Source of the DNA: Ganoderma boninense
Taxonomy: Eukaryota; Basidiomycota; Agaricomycetes; Polyporales; Polyporaceae
Length of the DNA: 64,000 nucleotides
Direction: 5' to 3'
Assembly: GCA_002900995.3 (NCBI GenBank)
Contig: CM035313.1
Span: forward strand, 248,001-312,000
Below are positions 44,593-57,208 of this stretch, piece by piece. Both the position numbers and the translations under genes were made by a program. How positions within the stretch are numbered: the stretch's first letter is position 1; every line of letters starts with the position of its first letter. The notes below the pieces were generated by a model. The model was not told where the DNA came from, ran no database searches, and saw only the letters and a program-made list of their open reading frames with translations.

Positions 44593-47500
44593 ATGCAATC
44601 AGAAGACGACCGCATGGTCACCGACGACGGTGCCCAGACGCAGCAGCAAACACAGTCGACCCAGCAAGCCTCCCAGGTCGACTTCGCCGACAACACCCAC
44701 CTCTGGGGCTACCTCATCCCCTGCAGCCCCAACCTCCGCCGGGTCGACTTCCAGAAGATCAAGTCCAGCTACACCATCGGCCGCAACCGCGAGGGCACCA
44801 AGAACGACATCATCTTCCCCGGCATGAAGATCAGTGAGTCCCTCTCGACGCGCCTCGCCACGCATGTCGCGTTTACTGACGCGTCCGTCGCGCGCTCCAG
44901 GCAACTTCCACTGCGTTATCGAGTGGGACAAGATCGAGACACCCAGCTCCGCCATCAAGGTCACGGACTTGTCGAGCAATGGCACATATGTGAGTCTTCG
45001 CCACCTGTCTGCTTGTCTCTGTACCCTGGCTCGGTCTCTGTACCCTGGCTCGGTGCTCGTCGGAGAGAGGGAGGCAGAATACGTCCCATGATCCCCCGCG
45101 TGTGGTTGGGTGCCGATGCCCCTCCAGTGGGCAAGGCTGCGTTCGTCATCGCACTTCCCATCCGCCACAGGGCTTTATGGCTCTCTGATTTGATCCATGG
45201 AGAGCCTCGGGGTGTCGCTCTTCGTCTTGGGCTTCCCAGCCGGGTCGAAGACGATGGGCCCGCCCAGTCCGTGGGCAGCAATGGGTTTCCAGAATCGCAT
45301 TGCGATTCTGACGCGCCAGCCTTCCTTCGCGACGGGCATGCGTCGAGGCTTGTAGCACAGGACTCGTACCGCTATCTCGTTGTATGCGAGCGCGATTCGG
45401 CCTCACTCTGTTTCCTCTGCGGACCGATCCCCGAATGCGCGCATTCGAGTATCGGGCCATGATCACGTGGTGTAGAAATCACCCTCCGTTCTGTGCAGAA
45501 TGTTTGTGGATAGCTTGTACCCTCTCCATCGAACTCTCATCACGACCGAAAGGCTTTCCAAAGGCACTATTGTGTAGAGGCGGGGTCATCCCGGAGAGTT
45601 TCTATCCATTCGAAAGATCCAGGGGATCTCCATTGTCTCTCAATACTTTCGTCGCTGCGGAAAGGCTTCATTTCTTCGCCACGATCACTCGTTCGGCACG
45701 TCTTACTGTGGAGCGTAGCATTTGATTTTATCTCTCTCGCGGCGGGCACACGTCGAGAGTTGCATGGCGGCCTCGTGAACCCTCTCCTACTATATGCGGA
45801 CCCACGCGACGTGTCTCTGGTTTCCCTTCTCACTAATCGCTGAAAGCACATATTTAAGTATCGTCCTGTCTACGCTCTGAACATATCGCGTACATATCGA
45901 GTCGCTGCTACATGGGTGATTGGTATGCGCAGTCCAACCTTCGTTGCTGACAGCTCCCGCGGCACTTTTTGGTCCTGATTCGTGCGCAAAAGGGACGGCG
46001 AGTGGACAAGAGAGAACACTCCCGCCCTACCTAACCGAGAAGGACGTAACCTTCGGAAAAGGACCTTCTCTTCTCGCTTGTGGTCTCCCCGGTTTTCCTA
46101 TTCAGAACGCATTCCGAACCGAATTGAATAGCTTCGGGTCTGTCCTTCTGCCGCGCTGCTTGCTCACCTTCGCCTCCTTCCAGATCAACGGCGAGAAAAT
46201 CGGCAAGCACAAAGTCAAGATCCTCCGAGACGGAAATGAAATCGCGTTCGGGACCGCGCTCTCCCAGCACCACCTCCACGGCGGCTTGGAGGATTACCGT
46301 GAGTATCCTTTTGGTCCACGACCGGGTGTCGAGAAGGTCCCCTGACGTTTATCCGCAGGGTTCATCTACCGCCACATGGCCTGCGGCCCCGCGACGCGCG
46401 GGCTGCACAAGCACTACGACGTGCAGCACGAGCTCGGCAAGGGCTCGTTCGCGACTGTGATGAAGGCGCTGCACCGGGCGGAGGACAAGTGGTACGCGGT
46501 GAAGATGATCCACGCGAGCCACCTCCGGCGAAACCTGAACAGCCTGAGCGAGAGCGAGACGAAGCCCGATGACAAGAAGGGCACGCTCGCGCGCGAGATC
46601 AGCATCCTCGAACGGCTGCAACACAAGAACATCTGCCAGCTGAAGGAAGTGTTCTTCGAGCCCTACAGCATCAGTGCGTATTCATGTTTTATTTAAAGTC
46701 GGCGCAGGGTGTTCTAAACGGTCTGGGTGTTCTTGTTAGGTCTTGTGTTGGAGTGGGCGCCTGGTGGAGATCTCCTCGATTACATCATCAAGAGGAACGG
46801 TCTTTGTGAGTAATTCTACACCGTCACGGCCCTCATCACAGCTGACTCTCTACACAGCGGAGCCCGAGACACAGTATCTGACTTTCCAGATCTGTGACGC
46901 GCTCGCAGTAAGTGTTTATGTGTCGCTCTCTTGGTTTTTACCCGCTAATCTGTAAATCAGTACGTACATGCTCTAGGAATCGCCCATCGGGATCTCAAGC
47001 CAGAGAATGTACTTTTGACAGACGACGACCCGCCTGTCGTCAAGGTTGCCGACTTTGGTCTGGCGAAGGTCATCGATAGCATGACGATGTTGCGGGTGCG
47101 TGTAGCCACCCCCGAGTTACGACGCAGAGAAGTTGACGTGCACGGACAGACGATGTGTGGAACGCCTGCGTACCTCGCGCCGGAGGTGGTGAACCAGGTC
47201 CCTGGCCAGGAGGGCTACAACCAGAGCGTGGACAGCTGGAGCATGGGCGTGATTGTGTTTGCAATGTACGTGCCCCACCGAGTCATCCGCGAGGTCCTTT
47301 CTGACGCCTGGCGCAGGCTCACGATGAGCACGCCGTTCGGAGACGAGGATGTGGAGCAGGACGTCAAGACGCGCGTGTCCACGCGGAAGATCCAATGGAG
47401 CTACCTGCGCGAGTTCAACACGAGCCCTGCCTGTAAGCTCCCTTGCGTACGTGCGGACTGGAAAGACCCTCCTGACGAAGCACCGTTTTGCTACTACAGC

Positions 47501-48380
47501 CAAGGACTTCATCTGCAGTCTATTGGACTGCGATCCCAAGACGCGAATGACGCTCACTGATGCGTGCAAACACGAGTGGCTGGAAGCAGAGCGCACCCGT
47601 GCCCTCGCGATGCTCCCTCCGCCCCCTCCGCCTGTCCCTGCCGCCGCTCCCGCCATCCCTCGCCACTCGTCCATGCCAAGGCTGCCCTCGCTCGTCGACA
47701 CGTCGATGCGCTCGGTCGTCTCGCACACCAACGGCATGGCACTCGATGACAACGAGGACGACAACGAGGATGAGGACGCGGCCATGGAAACCGGCCGCAT
47801 GACACCGCCGTACGTGCCGCCACCCCAGGAAGATGGGTCCTCGCAATCACAATCGCAGTCGCAGTCGCAGTTGCAGTCGCAGACATCTGCGATCAACCGC
47901 CAGGGATCCCGCATCGTGCGCCGCAGCGAGGTCGTCGCCCGCGCACGCGAGGGCGGCGACGCGCTCCCGACCCCGTCGCAGGACATGCGCGCGCGGGCGG
48001 CGAAGGAGGAGGAGGAGGAAGAGGACGACGAGAACCTCCCCACGCCCACGGCGACGACGAACGGGAACAGCAGCAACAGGGCGAACGGGCGCGTGAACAA
48101 CAAGCGCAAGGCCGCGCTCGACTTCGACGCGTCCCTCACGCCGATGAGCGAGGAGGACGAGAACGCCGAAGCGGACGAGCCCGCCCCCCGCGCCGGCGCC
48201 ACGACGCGCCAGACGCGCCGCGGCCGGGGCGGGGCGAAGAAGGCTGCCGCCCCGCCCGTGACACGGCGCGGGCGCGGGCGGGCGAGCGGCGTGGCTGAGG
48301 AGGCCGAGGGCCCGCGGCGGTCGTCGAGGCTCATCGCTGCGTCACCGGCGAAGGCGGCCAAGGTCGCGCGCCGCGGATGA
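44593..48380 (+). CDS. CDS1: Chk2/Cds1/Rad53-like FHA-domain serine/threonine protein kinase
   Basis: The start [12 protein letters not shown] is followed by a TQ/SQ-rich stretch, then an FHA domain ([26 protein letters not shown] joined to INGEKIG) and a kinase domain. The kinase has [21 protein letters not shown] (near residue 300), DFGLAK and [10 protein letters not shown], so all catalytic residues are present. FHA domains bind phosphothreonine; this class relays ATM/ATR signals to cell-cycle arrest in the nucleus. The tail is about 300 residues: SQ repeats (47839-47887), acidic runs and basic nuclear-localisation-like segments ([15 protein letters not shown]). Early exons are 44593-44833, 44901-44989 and 46184-46298. 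The second intron (1,194 nt) is far longer than the rest and splits the FHA signature. Confidence 0.85.
44990..46183 (+). other. Unusually long intron (1,194 nt) inside the FHA domain
   Basis: The intron is bounded by gtgagt and cttccag and splits NGTY from INGEK. It contains a tandem duplication of the 19-mer TCTCTGTACCCTGGCTCGG at about 45019-45056 and a perfect 21-nt palindrome at 45290-45310. No protein-coding family was found inside. An old insertion is likely. Confidence 0.6.
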
Positions 48381-49659
48381 CTGCCCCGTTGCGCTGTGGT
48401 GGTGGGTTGGGGGGTTCTGTGCTTGGTTTTCGCTGTGTTCTGGTCTGTGGTGCTGGGGCGGGACTTGGGTGCGGGGAGCTCGGCGGCTCGCGCTCGGTAA
48501 CCGGCTCTGAATTCTTGCCATACCTGCCTCGATGATTTCCACGTCCCGTTGCTCCTCGGCGCTCAGTCCTTTCTCCTATTTACGTCTCGCGTTTGGTTTG
48601 AAGTCTCTCCTCCCCTCCTGCTCCTGCATGTTTGCTTAACGCCCTGCATGTCTCCGTACTCCCGTCCTTCAGTCTCGGTTGCTCATCCCCACTCCTCCCT
48701 CTCTCTCCATCTCCACCATCAAACCCCCCACCTCTTGCCACCACACCCCATCATCTCCCTCTCCCTCTCATCCCATCTCGCCCTTCCCGCGCAATGTTTC
48801 TACTGCTATAGCTGTAGCATGTCCCGCATGAGACCGAGTGACATTATCCATACCAGCCCGGCGCATAGCGCTCGCGGCCGTAATACGCTCCTTACATTCT
48901 GTTCTTTTATCGTCTACTTACTTGCTCGATTACCACCCGATTACCGGTATCGCTGTCATCGTCGTCTGAATCGTTGTCGTTGTCATCATCTACTTACTGC
49001 ATGTGTATTTGGATTATAGGTTAGGCAGCTGGGTGCTGAATAGAAATTGTGTATAGTGCCGCGCACGAACGAACTTGGAAAGGTCGAGCTGGGGCCTGAT
49101 GGCTTCAGTGAACCACGGCTTCCGGATGGGCGAATAATGTACATTGCAAGGGGTATGTGGAGAACTACTAGTTGAGAGATTGGCTATTGGTGGTAGAGTA
49201 TTTTCTATTAGAGCATGGCACGATGAACATGATGTAACGAAGACAACAAACATGAGATGCAGGACTAAACTGGAACGAACAGCGTATGAGAGCACGAAAA
49301 GCGCACGACGAGGATAAAGGCAAGTAAATATGGATGCGAAAGGACAGGCATGCATGGATCCGCTTTCACACACACAAAAAGTTGCGAAAACACGGGGAAA
49401 ACACGACGCAGGACGGAAGGAGGCATATAATGACAGCGAGACGCACAAGCGAGGATCACATATGGGAGTGCGAAAGCGAAACTGGCTCCGAAGAGCGCGA
49501 TGCTATGGACGTATGGTATATGTATGGAAGCCGAAGACGCGATAGTAGTTCGGGAAGCCCGCGAGACTCGGGCCAAGCGGCGAAGCCGAGAAGATCGACG
49601 ACCCGACCATGGGACGCCGCGCCCTCGGTAGCGACCTGCCGCATGGGGGCGGCATGCGG
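48381..49659. other. Convergent intergenic region
   Basis: The 3' ends of the kinase and of the minus-strand transcription factor meet here. A C/T-rich tract lies at 48680-48790. No gene seen. Confidence 0.45.
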
Positions 49660-52214
49660 CTAGCCTGAGCGCGGGGGGTCCCCGACGCCGTACGCCGGGG
49701 GCGCGTAGCCGTACGGGGGCACGACGAGGGGCACGGGGTGCGCGGCGGTCTGGTAGGAGCTCCCGGGGAACTCGCACGGCTGCTGGCGCTGGATGCACTG
49801 GCTAGAAGAAGGGCGGAGGAGGCGGGTCAGAACCTCTGCGCAAAAACGAAAACGAAACAAAAAAAGACGAGATGATAGCGGATGGGAGCCGGCAGCGGTC
49901 GGGGTGTGTTCTGGTGCGGACACTTCGCGGACCGCGGCTGTACGAAGACCAAGGAAGGGGAAGAAGAAGGGGAAGGGAAGACGAAGACGAAGCGGAAGGC
50001 GAAGACGGAGGCGAAAGAGGAAGGCGAAGACTGCATACATGAACGTGCAGAGACTGGGCTCCCGACTTGGGCTCGCTTGGGGTAGGAGCCCGGAAACAGT
50101 GTCCCGCAGGAGATGGTGTGTAAGTAGCAGAGTAAGAATGCCGGATGGTGGGCGACGATCTACGCCGCCCATTTGAGGCGCGCGTTGGAAAAGGCAGGCG
50201 GGGATGCTGATAGCGTTCCGATACGCTATGCACGACTCCGCGCACTCCACGAGGCATCGCGGGACGCGCGCACACTGCACGCGCAGAACCACCCGCGCGG
50301 CAGGCCGGGCACGACGCCTCAGCCGCCGTCGAGGTACTTGGCTCATGGGGCTCTGAGGGCCCGAGAGAGGCCCGGAAAATTTTCTCCCGTGTGCGCTCAC
50401 TCGGGCTCCCAAGAGGGCATAAAAGGGCGAGGGGGAGCAGAACGACGAAGAGCGAGAACAGGAACACGCGAACTTGGCTCGAACACTCACCCGCACCGCC
50501 CCGCCTCGTCTCCCTCCTTCGGTCCCCCGCACGCGATCTTGCGTCGCCTGCAGAACGCGCATGCCGCGACCGCGCCGCGCTTGTATGGCCGCCGTGCGCT
50601 TGGGGGCACCGCGCTCAGCTTCAGGATGTGCCCGCCGTTGGGCCCTGCCGTGACGGGGATGCGGCGCCCGGTCATCGGTGAGTACACTACCAGTTTCGTG
50701 TCATCGTTGTCCGCCGGGCCCGGGGTCGCTGGGGTGATAGGCGTGATTGGCGTCGTCGGCTGGGCCGACGCTGACGCCAACACCGAGCTCGAGAGGCCCA
50801 GGCCGAAGCCGAGCCTCAGCTGCTCGAACTCTGCAGGGGTATCTGACGATGTCAGTACTAGTCCTGCGAGTAAGACTAAGCCGCGCACTCACGCGCCATG
50901 TCCTCCGCGCTGAGCGGGGAGTTTGAACGGGGCATGCACGCCTGGTAGCCCTCGCCGTAGAGGGTGGCCATGAGCGCGTCCCAGTCATCGCCCTCGTACT
51001 GGGGGAAGCGGAGGCGGTCGAGCGCCGCACCGACCTTCCACTGCGACGGGACGACCGCGGGCTCCACGTTCTGGTGTGGGTGCTGCCCCTGCTGCTGCTG
51101 CTGTCCCACTGTTGCAGTCCCCTGGTACGCCGCCTGCGCTGCGCCCGGCGCTGCGACGTAGTACGGCAGACCGGCGCCAGTCTGGTCCTGTAAACATTAA
51201 TATTGTATAGTATCGGAATGCGCGCGTCAGCCCGGGCGTTCTCTCCGAAACAAAGCTGAACGGGGCCGACCTCGAACTCGCGTTGCGAGTTTGCACAGAC
51301 CTGCGCCAGTCGGCCAGCGTCGCCGCCGGGGTCGTCCCTGTTTCTTCTTTGTTTTGGAAGAACAGGGTGCGCGCATTCGGGGGGCCCGGACGCCGTGCGC
51401 TGCCAGCCCTCGCCATGCGTTGGCTGGATGCGGGAGCCCGGGTCCTGGTACGTATGCTGATGCTGGTACTGGTGTTGGTGTTGGTGTTGGTGCTGGTGCT
51501 GGTGCTGGTGCTGGTGCTGGTGTTGATAATAGGCGGGACTCGCGAGGGGCGTCGGGGCGGGCGTCGGGGTCGCGAGTACGTCGTATGAGGACTCCGTTGT
51601 GAGAGGCGACTCGGGTGGGCCCGGGGGAGGCGTGATCCACGATGTCGGGGACTGATGTTCGACCTTGAGTGCGGGCGAGGACGTCGTCGTCGAGCCGTCG
51701 TAATAAGGGTCCGCGGTCGTCGGGGACGACGTTGAGCTGGAGGCGGTCAGCGCTGGGGCGTAGGAGGGCGTGCTCGGTCCGGCGGTGGGGTAGACATTCG
51801 GGTCCTGCAGCGTGTAGTACTTCTTCGAGATCGCAGCCGGCGGGAGGTAGTGGAGGAGCCCGAAGCCAGAGCTGGGATCGGCGCTGCCACTGGCCTCGCT
51901 GTGGTCGAACGCGGACTCAGTCGAGGCGTCGGCGTCGGGGACGTAAAACTGAGGCGCCCCCGAGTAAGCAGCGAGTGCTTCCGTCTGTCGATCATCGTCG
52001 TCAGTAAACGGTCGCTAGGACGTCGAGGATGCGGTGATGGTGTGCACGACGAGCGACGACGTACGTCATAGCAGTAGTCTCCGAGACCCTGGTGCTCCAG
52101 CGCGGGGCCGACGTCACGGAAGCCGTCCTCGAGTTGCGCGACGTCCCACCTGTCGGGGAACGGACTTTGCGTGCTAGCAGCGTGCTCCTGTGCCATGTCG
52201 GTGAGCTCGAACAT
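49660..52214 (-). CDS. Transcription factor with C-terminal Zn2Cys6 cluster and His-Gln repeat
   Basis: Exons 52065-52214, 51271-51984, 50893-51187, 50491-50842 and 49660-49801 join in phase to 550 aa. The N-terminal two thirds are Ser/Thr/Pro-rich and contain a (His-Gln)n run encoded by alternating CAC/CAG at about 51458-51530. The only clear domain is near the end: after RPYKRGAVA comes C-x2-C-x6-C-x11-C-x2-C-x6-C (ACAFCRRRKIACGG, then GRCGQCIQRQQPCEFP), a fungal binuclear zinc cluster that binds DNA. A cluster at the C-terminus is less usual than the N-terminal place. The last intron (49802-50490, 689 nt) splits it between Cys4 and Cys5. The target genes are unknown. Confidence 0.7.
51458..51530 (-). 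repeat. CAC/CAG hexanucleotide repeat coding poly(His-Gln)
   Basis: Alternating His and Gln codons, about ten units, some changed to CAA or TAC. Such runs vary in length between strains. Confidence 0.8.
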
Positions 52215-55166
52215 CACGGCGCAGCAGCACCGCAACAAGGTGGCCTATAAGGAGGGGCCGGGATCAAGGGAAGCGGTGGCAGCCACCCGCACACGGGCGA
52301 GCGTCCACTGCCAGGACGGTGCAATATGACGGAAAACATATGCATTAGAAGGGCCTCTGCAATCCGAGTGGTGCGCTAACGCCGCGAGAAGATTTAGAAA
52401 TTGAATGTATGGTGCTCGCCTCCACGGACATCCGAGTCCACGAATCTCTGGCGGCTGGCGTGCAGGCTGTACCGCCAGAACCTTGGGCCCGCTAGCTGAA
52501 TGGCATTGGCAATAATCTCGCCTACGCCGGAAGCAGCGCGCAGCGTCATCGCTCTGGACGCGCTGTGGGGGCAGCCGGGAATGTGCACGCACGAGCCGTG
52601 CCGGGCCCGGTGGTCGTGGAGGCTTATTGGCGTCGGGTGTGGCCGCGGCTTCTGGGCGGTCGACGTCGTTCCTGCATCCGATGTTGTTCTCGGAGAACGT
52701 GGCGGGCTAATGGACGGCGGAAGCAGAAGGGCCACAGGCGACTCGACGGCTCGGCGCGGCGCTTCGTTCCGACTCGCGAGCCCCGAGGGCTGGGCATGGA
52801 TCAAGTGGTTCATTTAGTTGGGGCGAACCTTGGGGAGGAGAGGCTTCTCGGTTTCATGTGGACCCGATAGCGTCCTTGTTCTCGTTTTGCAGGCGCAGGC
52901 CTTCTATGATAGAGATGCATTCATTTCCGCACGCAGCACTGCGGACCAGGGCGGACTGGAAGGGCAGGGCGTCCGAGTCCTGCGATATGGCTGTCTCATC
53001 TGCTGGATTGCGTCCGAGTCGTCAGGGTGTGGCGCAGACATAGAAAGCCGGACAAAGTGACATACGTAAGGGCGAAGAGATGGGGAAGCCGATAAGTCAG
53101 TTGAGCCCCGCGAAGCGTGAAATGAGATTGAGAAGCGTCGTTCTAGACATGGCGGACGCTGGCGGTCAGAAGCGGGATTGAATGGGAATTCAGCGCGTAC
53201 TGTGGAATCAAACTCCACCGGCGTCTTCTACGAGGACTCGGAAATCGTGATATCGATACTGCATACACTGTGTTGGGCAGTAGCTGGATTGAATGCTGCT
53301 CTTGTCTATGATCGGCGACTTGAACGAGGGGCGTGCATTCAATCCAGGACTCGGGTGGCCGTCCTGGGGGCTTCGTCCTGAGATGTCCCGAGGTTTTTTC
53401 GCTGCTCTTGCCGAGCCTAAATGGTTTTCAGATGACCCAAGCAGTCCGGAATTGAAAGTGACCCTTGCGATTCGTGAGAACGAGGATTAGCGAAGGAAGA
53501 GAGATGTGATGAAGACAGACAAGCGGAAAATCATAAGCAACCACCTGCGTTACCAAATCACGAGGGGGGCGTGATGAAGCATCACGTCGTCGCGAGGTCA
53601 GAGGAGCAAGGGGAAGTAAGATAAATGGGGAAGGGGCCCGTAGAAATCGCTGACGAGCGGTCGGACGGTCATGGTGCCGCAGCGTGTACGATCGAAAATA
53701 TCCATGCTTCAACAGGCCCGGGCTCTGCGATTGGTAGTGCGAGAGGTCTAGCAGGGGCGCGGCCGAGAGAAGCAACCCAAGACGCATGAGGTCGGGGAGG
53801 GGCAGCCTCGTGGAGGTGGCCAGTTATCGGGATTTCCCAGAGAGGCAGGTGCTACACCGACTCCTTGGGCGGTGCCAGCCACCTGGGTCCGGTTTTCCTG
53901 CTGCGTGAGATGTGTGGAGACATGTTATGGTCGAGGCTCGGAGCTTTTGAAGAACGTCCCTTGGGCACTTTTCCCGCATACAAGCGGATTTCCAAGTTCG
54001 CACCTCGAATGCGCCGCGTTAATGCAAACCGGAGCTGAGATAGGAACATTGAACCAACGTTGTCTACAGGATCTCGTTCTCGTAGCAGGTTCGGAACAAG
54101 CCGCCTTCTCTGGCGAGGGTGTACTGCGAAGCAGCTTCAAGCGCCAGAGCAGGGAATTGCTCCGAACCTAATCTTATAGGGTCCGTTAATATTCACCTGT
54201 GTATGGGATAAGCGATGCCTCGAGTTGATCGTTCTGAGAACAGCGGTACAGTTGATTCGATGAACCGAAATATCTATCATATGGTTTACCACAATACGTT
54301 AGGCCGGCTCGATTCTAATAACTTGCTGCTCTCAACGAATCAGGACGCACGCACCAAATAAAGGGCTCCATGCCTGATGAGAGCTGATGCCCACGATGGA
54401 GGTTTGAGACTGCCGCATTCGCTTCGAGGGCGGGCTGATTTGCCTAGCAAGCCCGTCCCTCATTTTGCAACGAGGATAAGGAGCTTGGATCTGTGGTTTT
54501 CATTCGCCTCTAAAACACGAGATAAGAAGGTAAAAGAAACTCAACAAGTTATCCCCTTCACGCATCGCCAGCTGAAAGGATACGTCCATGGGGCAAGTGC
54601 TTGGCAGCGGCCGTAGTAGCGCTTTCATGAATACAAGGTGGATCTGGGTGGGTAAGAACTCGGGCGCGGACTGAACTATTAAGTAGAATTGACTTGAGGC
54701 TATTGGTAGAAGAAGTGAGGTCATCGGGGTAGGCAGGGGTAGGCAAGGATAAGCAGAGAAACATTACTTAATCCTGTTGTCCTATACGAGTCGTCGCGCC
54801 CTCTTTCTAATTTCAACACCCATGGAGGGGTTGGACGGCTATTTGTGAGTTCATATACGCATATACGCATCACGAAATACTCGCTGAATGGTGTGCCTGT
54901 GGTGTGCTCAAAAGCGTGGACGGGGACCCGTCCACGCCAAATCTGCGCGTTACAACGTTCGGCAACATTCGGGTGGTATCGGCTCACGGGGTACAGCTCT
55001 CCGAGTCCACGTGTCACTGCCGAGTCGAAGCTGTCACACGCTCACGTGAGTCGTGACGTTCGCGAATCGAGCATCGAAGACTCGCGTGCGGTTGACATGC
55101 CTCCCAGGCCCGGATGACCAGAGCGGCGAGCACTCAACGAGCACTGCAACTCAACCTCCCCTCACC
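52215..55166. other. Long intergenic region
   Basis: No frame here has a recognisable motif or a consistent exon series. It must hold the promoters of the two divergent flanking genes. A gene without detectable homology features could be missed. Confidence 0.4.
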
Positions 55167-57208
55167 ATGCTCAGCGCACGACCCATCTCCTTCAACGCCG
55201 ACGCCGACGCGCAGCAGCCTATCCTCAATGCCAAGACCCCAGGTCGCAGGACTCTCAAGGGGCGCTCCGTCCTCCAGGAGAATGCCCTCCACAATGGCGC
55301 GAAGACCGTCCTCTCCAAAAAGAACATCCTCCAAACTCCGTTCCGCCCTGGCACTGCTCGTACGCATATATTCGCATCTCACATCATTCTCTCCCCCCTC
55401 TTCCTACGACACCCGCATATCGTGCGACTGATGATCGTCCGCGCATACAGATGCTGGCAAGAAGCCACTCGTCTCCATCTCCGTGACCCGCCCGCTCATG
55501 GACAAGACCCCTTTCCCCAATCGCATCGCCGCAGCTTCATTTGGCGGCGCAGGGCCTGCGGGGAAGACTCCCGGCGGCACAAAGCTGTCCAAGCTCGCGC
55601 TCCTCATCTCGGAGCCCCAACCACAGCAGCAGTCTCTCTCGCCCGACGTCGCGCCCCTCCTCCGTCCGTCCAGCGCGAGAAAGAGCCTGAGAGGCCGGCT
55701 CAGCGGGTCGAATTTCAAGACGCCGTTGACAAAGGGCAACTACTGGGATGTCAGCCCTGGGGACATGGACGGCATCGGCGGGGTTGCGGAGAACACTAAG
55801 CGGGAGACGGATATGGCTGTGGCGGCAGACGAGGAGGACGATGAGATCGAGTATATGCCCCCTACGGCTGTCGGTGAGCGCTCAGGCCCGCATACATTTG
55901 GTTTTTCGCGCGAGTGGAGACTGAAATCCGGCATCCGTCTGGCCCAGAGCTGCCATATGAGCCCCCATTCGAGATGCCCGACTACAAGGCGATGGGGCGG
56001 GCCCTGTTCGCACTGGGGCACGGCGGCCTCGCGGATGACACTGCCGATGTATACTATGCGATGGACATCGAGCAACAAGTCGACATCAAGCAGCTGTGCG
56101 CAGATGCGGGCTTCACCTCCGCCCGAAGCGAGGACTCCGGACTTTGGCTGCCCGAACTTGGTGCGTGTTGTCCGTCAATGTGTAACCAAGGCAGCATCCG
56201 CTGATCTCATCATCGTCGCACGCAGAGGACGACAGCCCCTTTGCGCGGAAGCCCAAACCAAAAAGCACCTCCGGGCCGGCCCCGGTCCCTCCATCGCAGG
56301 CCGACTCAGAAGGGAGAGGGAGGGGACCAACAACCTCCAAGTCCGCGTCCAGCATTCCCCTTGTCCGCACGGCCTCCACTCGTGCCTCATCTTCGCGCAC
56401 CCAACCTACATCTACTGTGCCGGCTCGTCCAGCGACGACGACGCCCCCAAATCAGAGCCGTCCGACGTCTGCGTCCTCCTCCTCCCGCCTCCCTCAACCG
56501 ACGATCGTGGTCGCCCCTGGGCAGACCCGCACGTCCGCGCTCCGCGCAGCCAAGGCGGCGGCCGCTGCTGCTGCTGCCAGTGCCTCTGCGGGCCTTTCCG
56601 CGCCGAAAGCGAACCCCAACGCCGCCACGAGGCGGGCCGTCGCGAGCGCGCCGAGCAGCAGCAGCACTCCGGCGAATATCGCTGCGGGTGGTGGGCAGAC
56701 GCAAACGCAGCCGAAGACGAAGACGAGGATGCAGGCACAGGCACCCCCAACACGCTCAGGCGGGCAGGCAAAAGTACAAGCACAGGCGCGAGCGCAGGCG
56801 CGAGCACCGGGCGAGACGCGGCCGATCACGATCGCGAGGTCCGTGACGAGCGGCGCGATTTCAGCCAACGCCAACACTTACGCCTACGCCTACGCGAAGA
56901 CGATAATGAGCACAGGCACGGGCGTAGGCGCAAGCGCAGGCACAGGGACGAGTGTGGCTGGTGCGAGCACGCGCGCACGCTCGGCGACTGTAATGGCTGC
57001 GAACGCGAACGCAAATGCGAGGGTTCTCGGTGGCCCTTCGGGCGTGAAGGGAACGGGGGCCAGGGGTGCTGCCGGTGGGAAGGCCATGGCGGACAGGGCC
57101 GGCGGCGGGGAGGGCGACGAGCTCGCGGCTGCGCTGGAGAAGGCGATCGGAGATGGGGATGGGCTGCTCGCGTTGGGAGGGACGGATGATTTTGCATTCG
57201 ACGTTTGA
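55167..57208 (+). CDS. Securin-like destruction-box protein
   Basis: Exons 55167-55359, 55451-55873, 55915-56160 and 56226-57208 join in phase to 614 aa. Near the N-terminus is RTLKGRSVLQENALHN and near residue 145 RGRLSGSN; both fit the destruction box RxxLx(2-5)N recognised by the anaphase-promoting complex. A short conserved-looking block follows (LPYEPPFEMPDYKAMGRAL), then a long Ser/Ala/Thr-rich tail with low-complexity Ala and Ala-Asn runs. An N-terminal D-box, basic Lys/Pro-rich flank (KTPFPNR) and acidic middle recall fungal securins (Cut2/Pds1), which inhibit separase until anaphase. Securins are poorly conserved and usually shorter, so the identity is tentative; it could be another cell-cycle degron protein. 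Confidence 0.5.

Noticed and set aside
47117..48361. Minus-strand open frame of 414 codons opposite the kinase
   Set aside because: It is the reverse of the kinase C-terminal exons; Ser/Ala low complexity mirrors the acidic and SQ codons.
49802..50490. Separate plus-strand gene in the long intron of the zinc-cluster factor
   Set aside because: The open frames come from a purine-rich tract (GAAGGGGAAGAAG-type) and have no motif, while the minus-strand splice sites join the zinc cluster exactly in phase.
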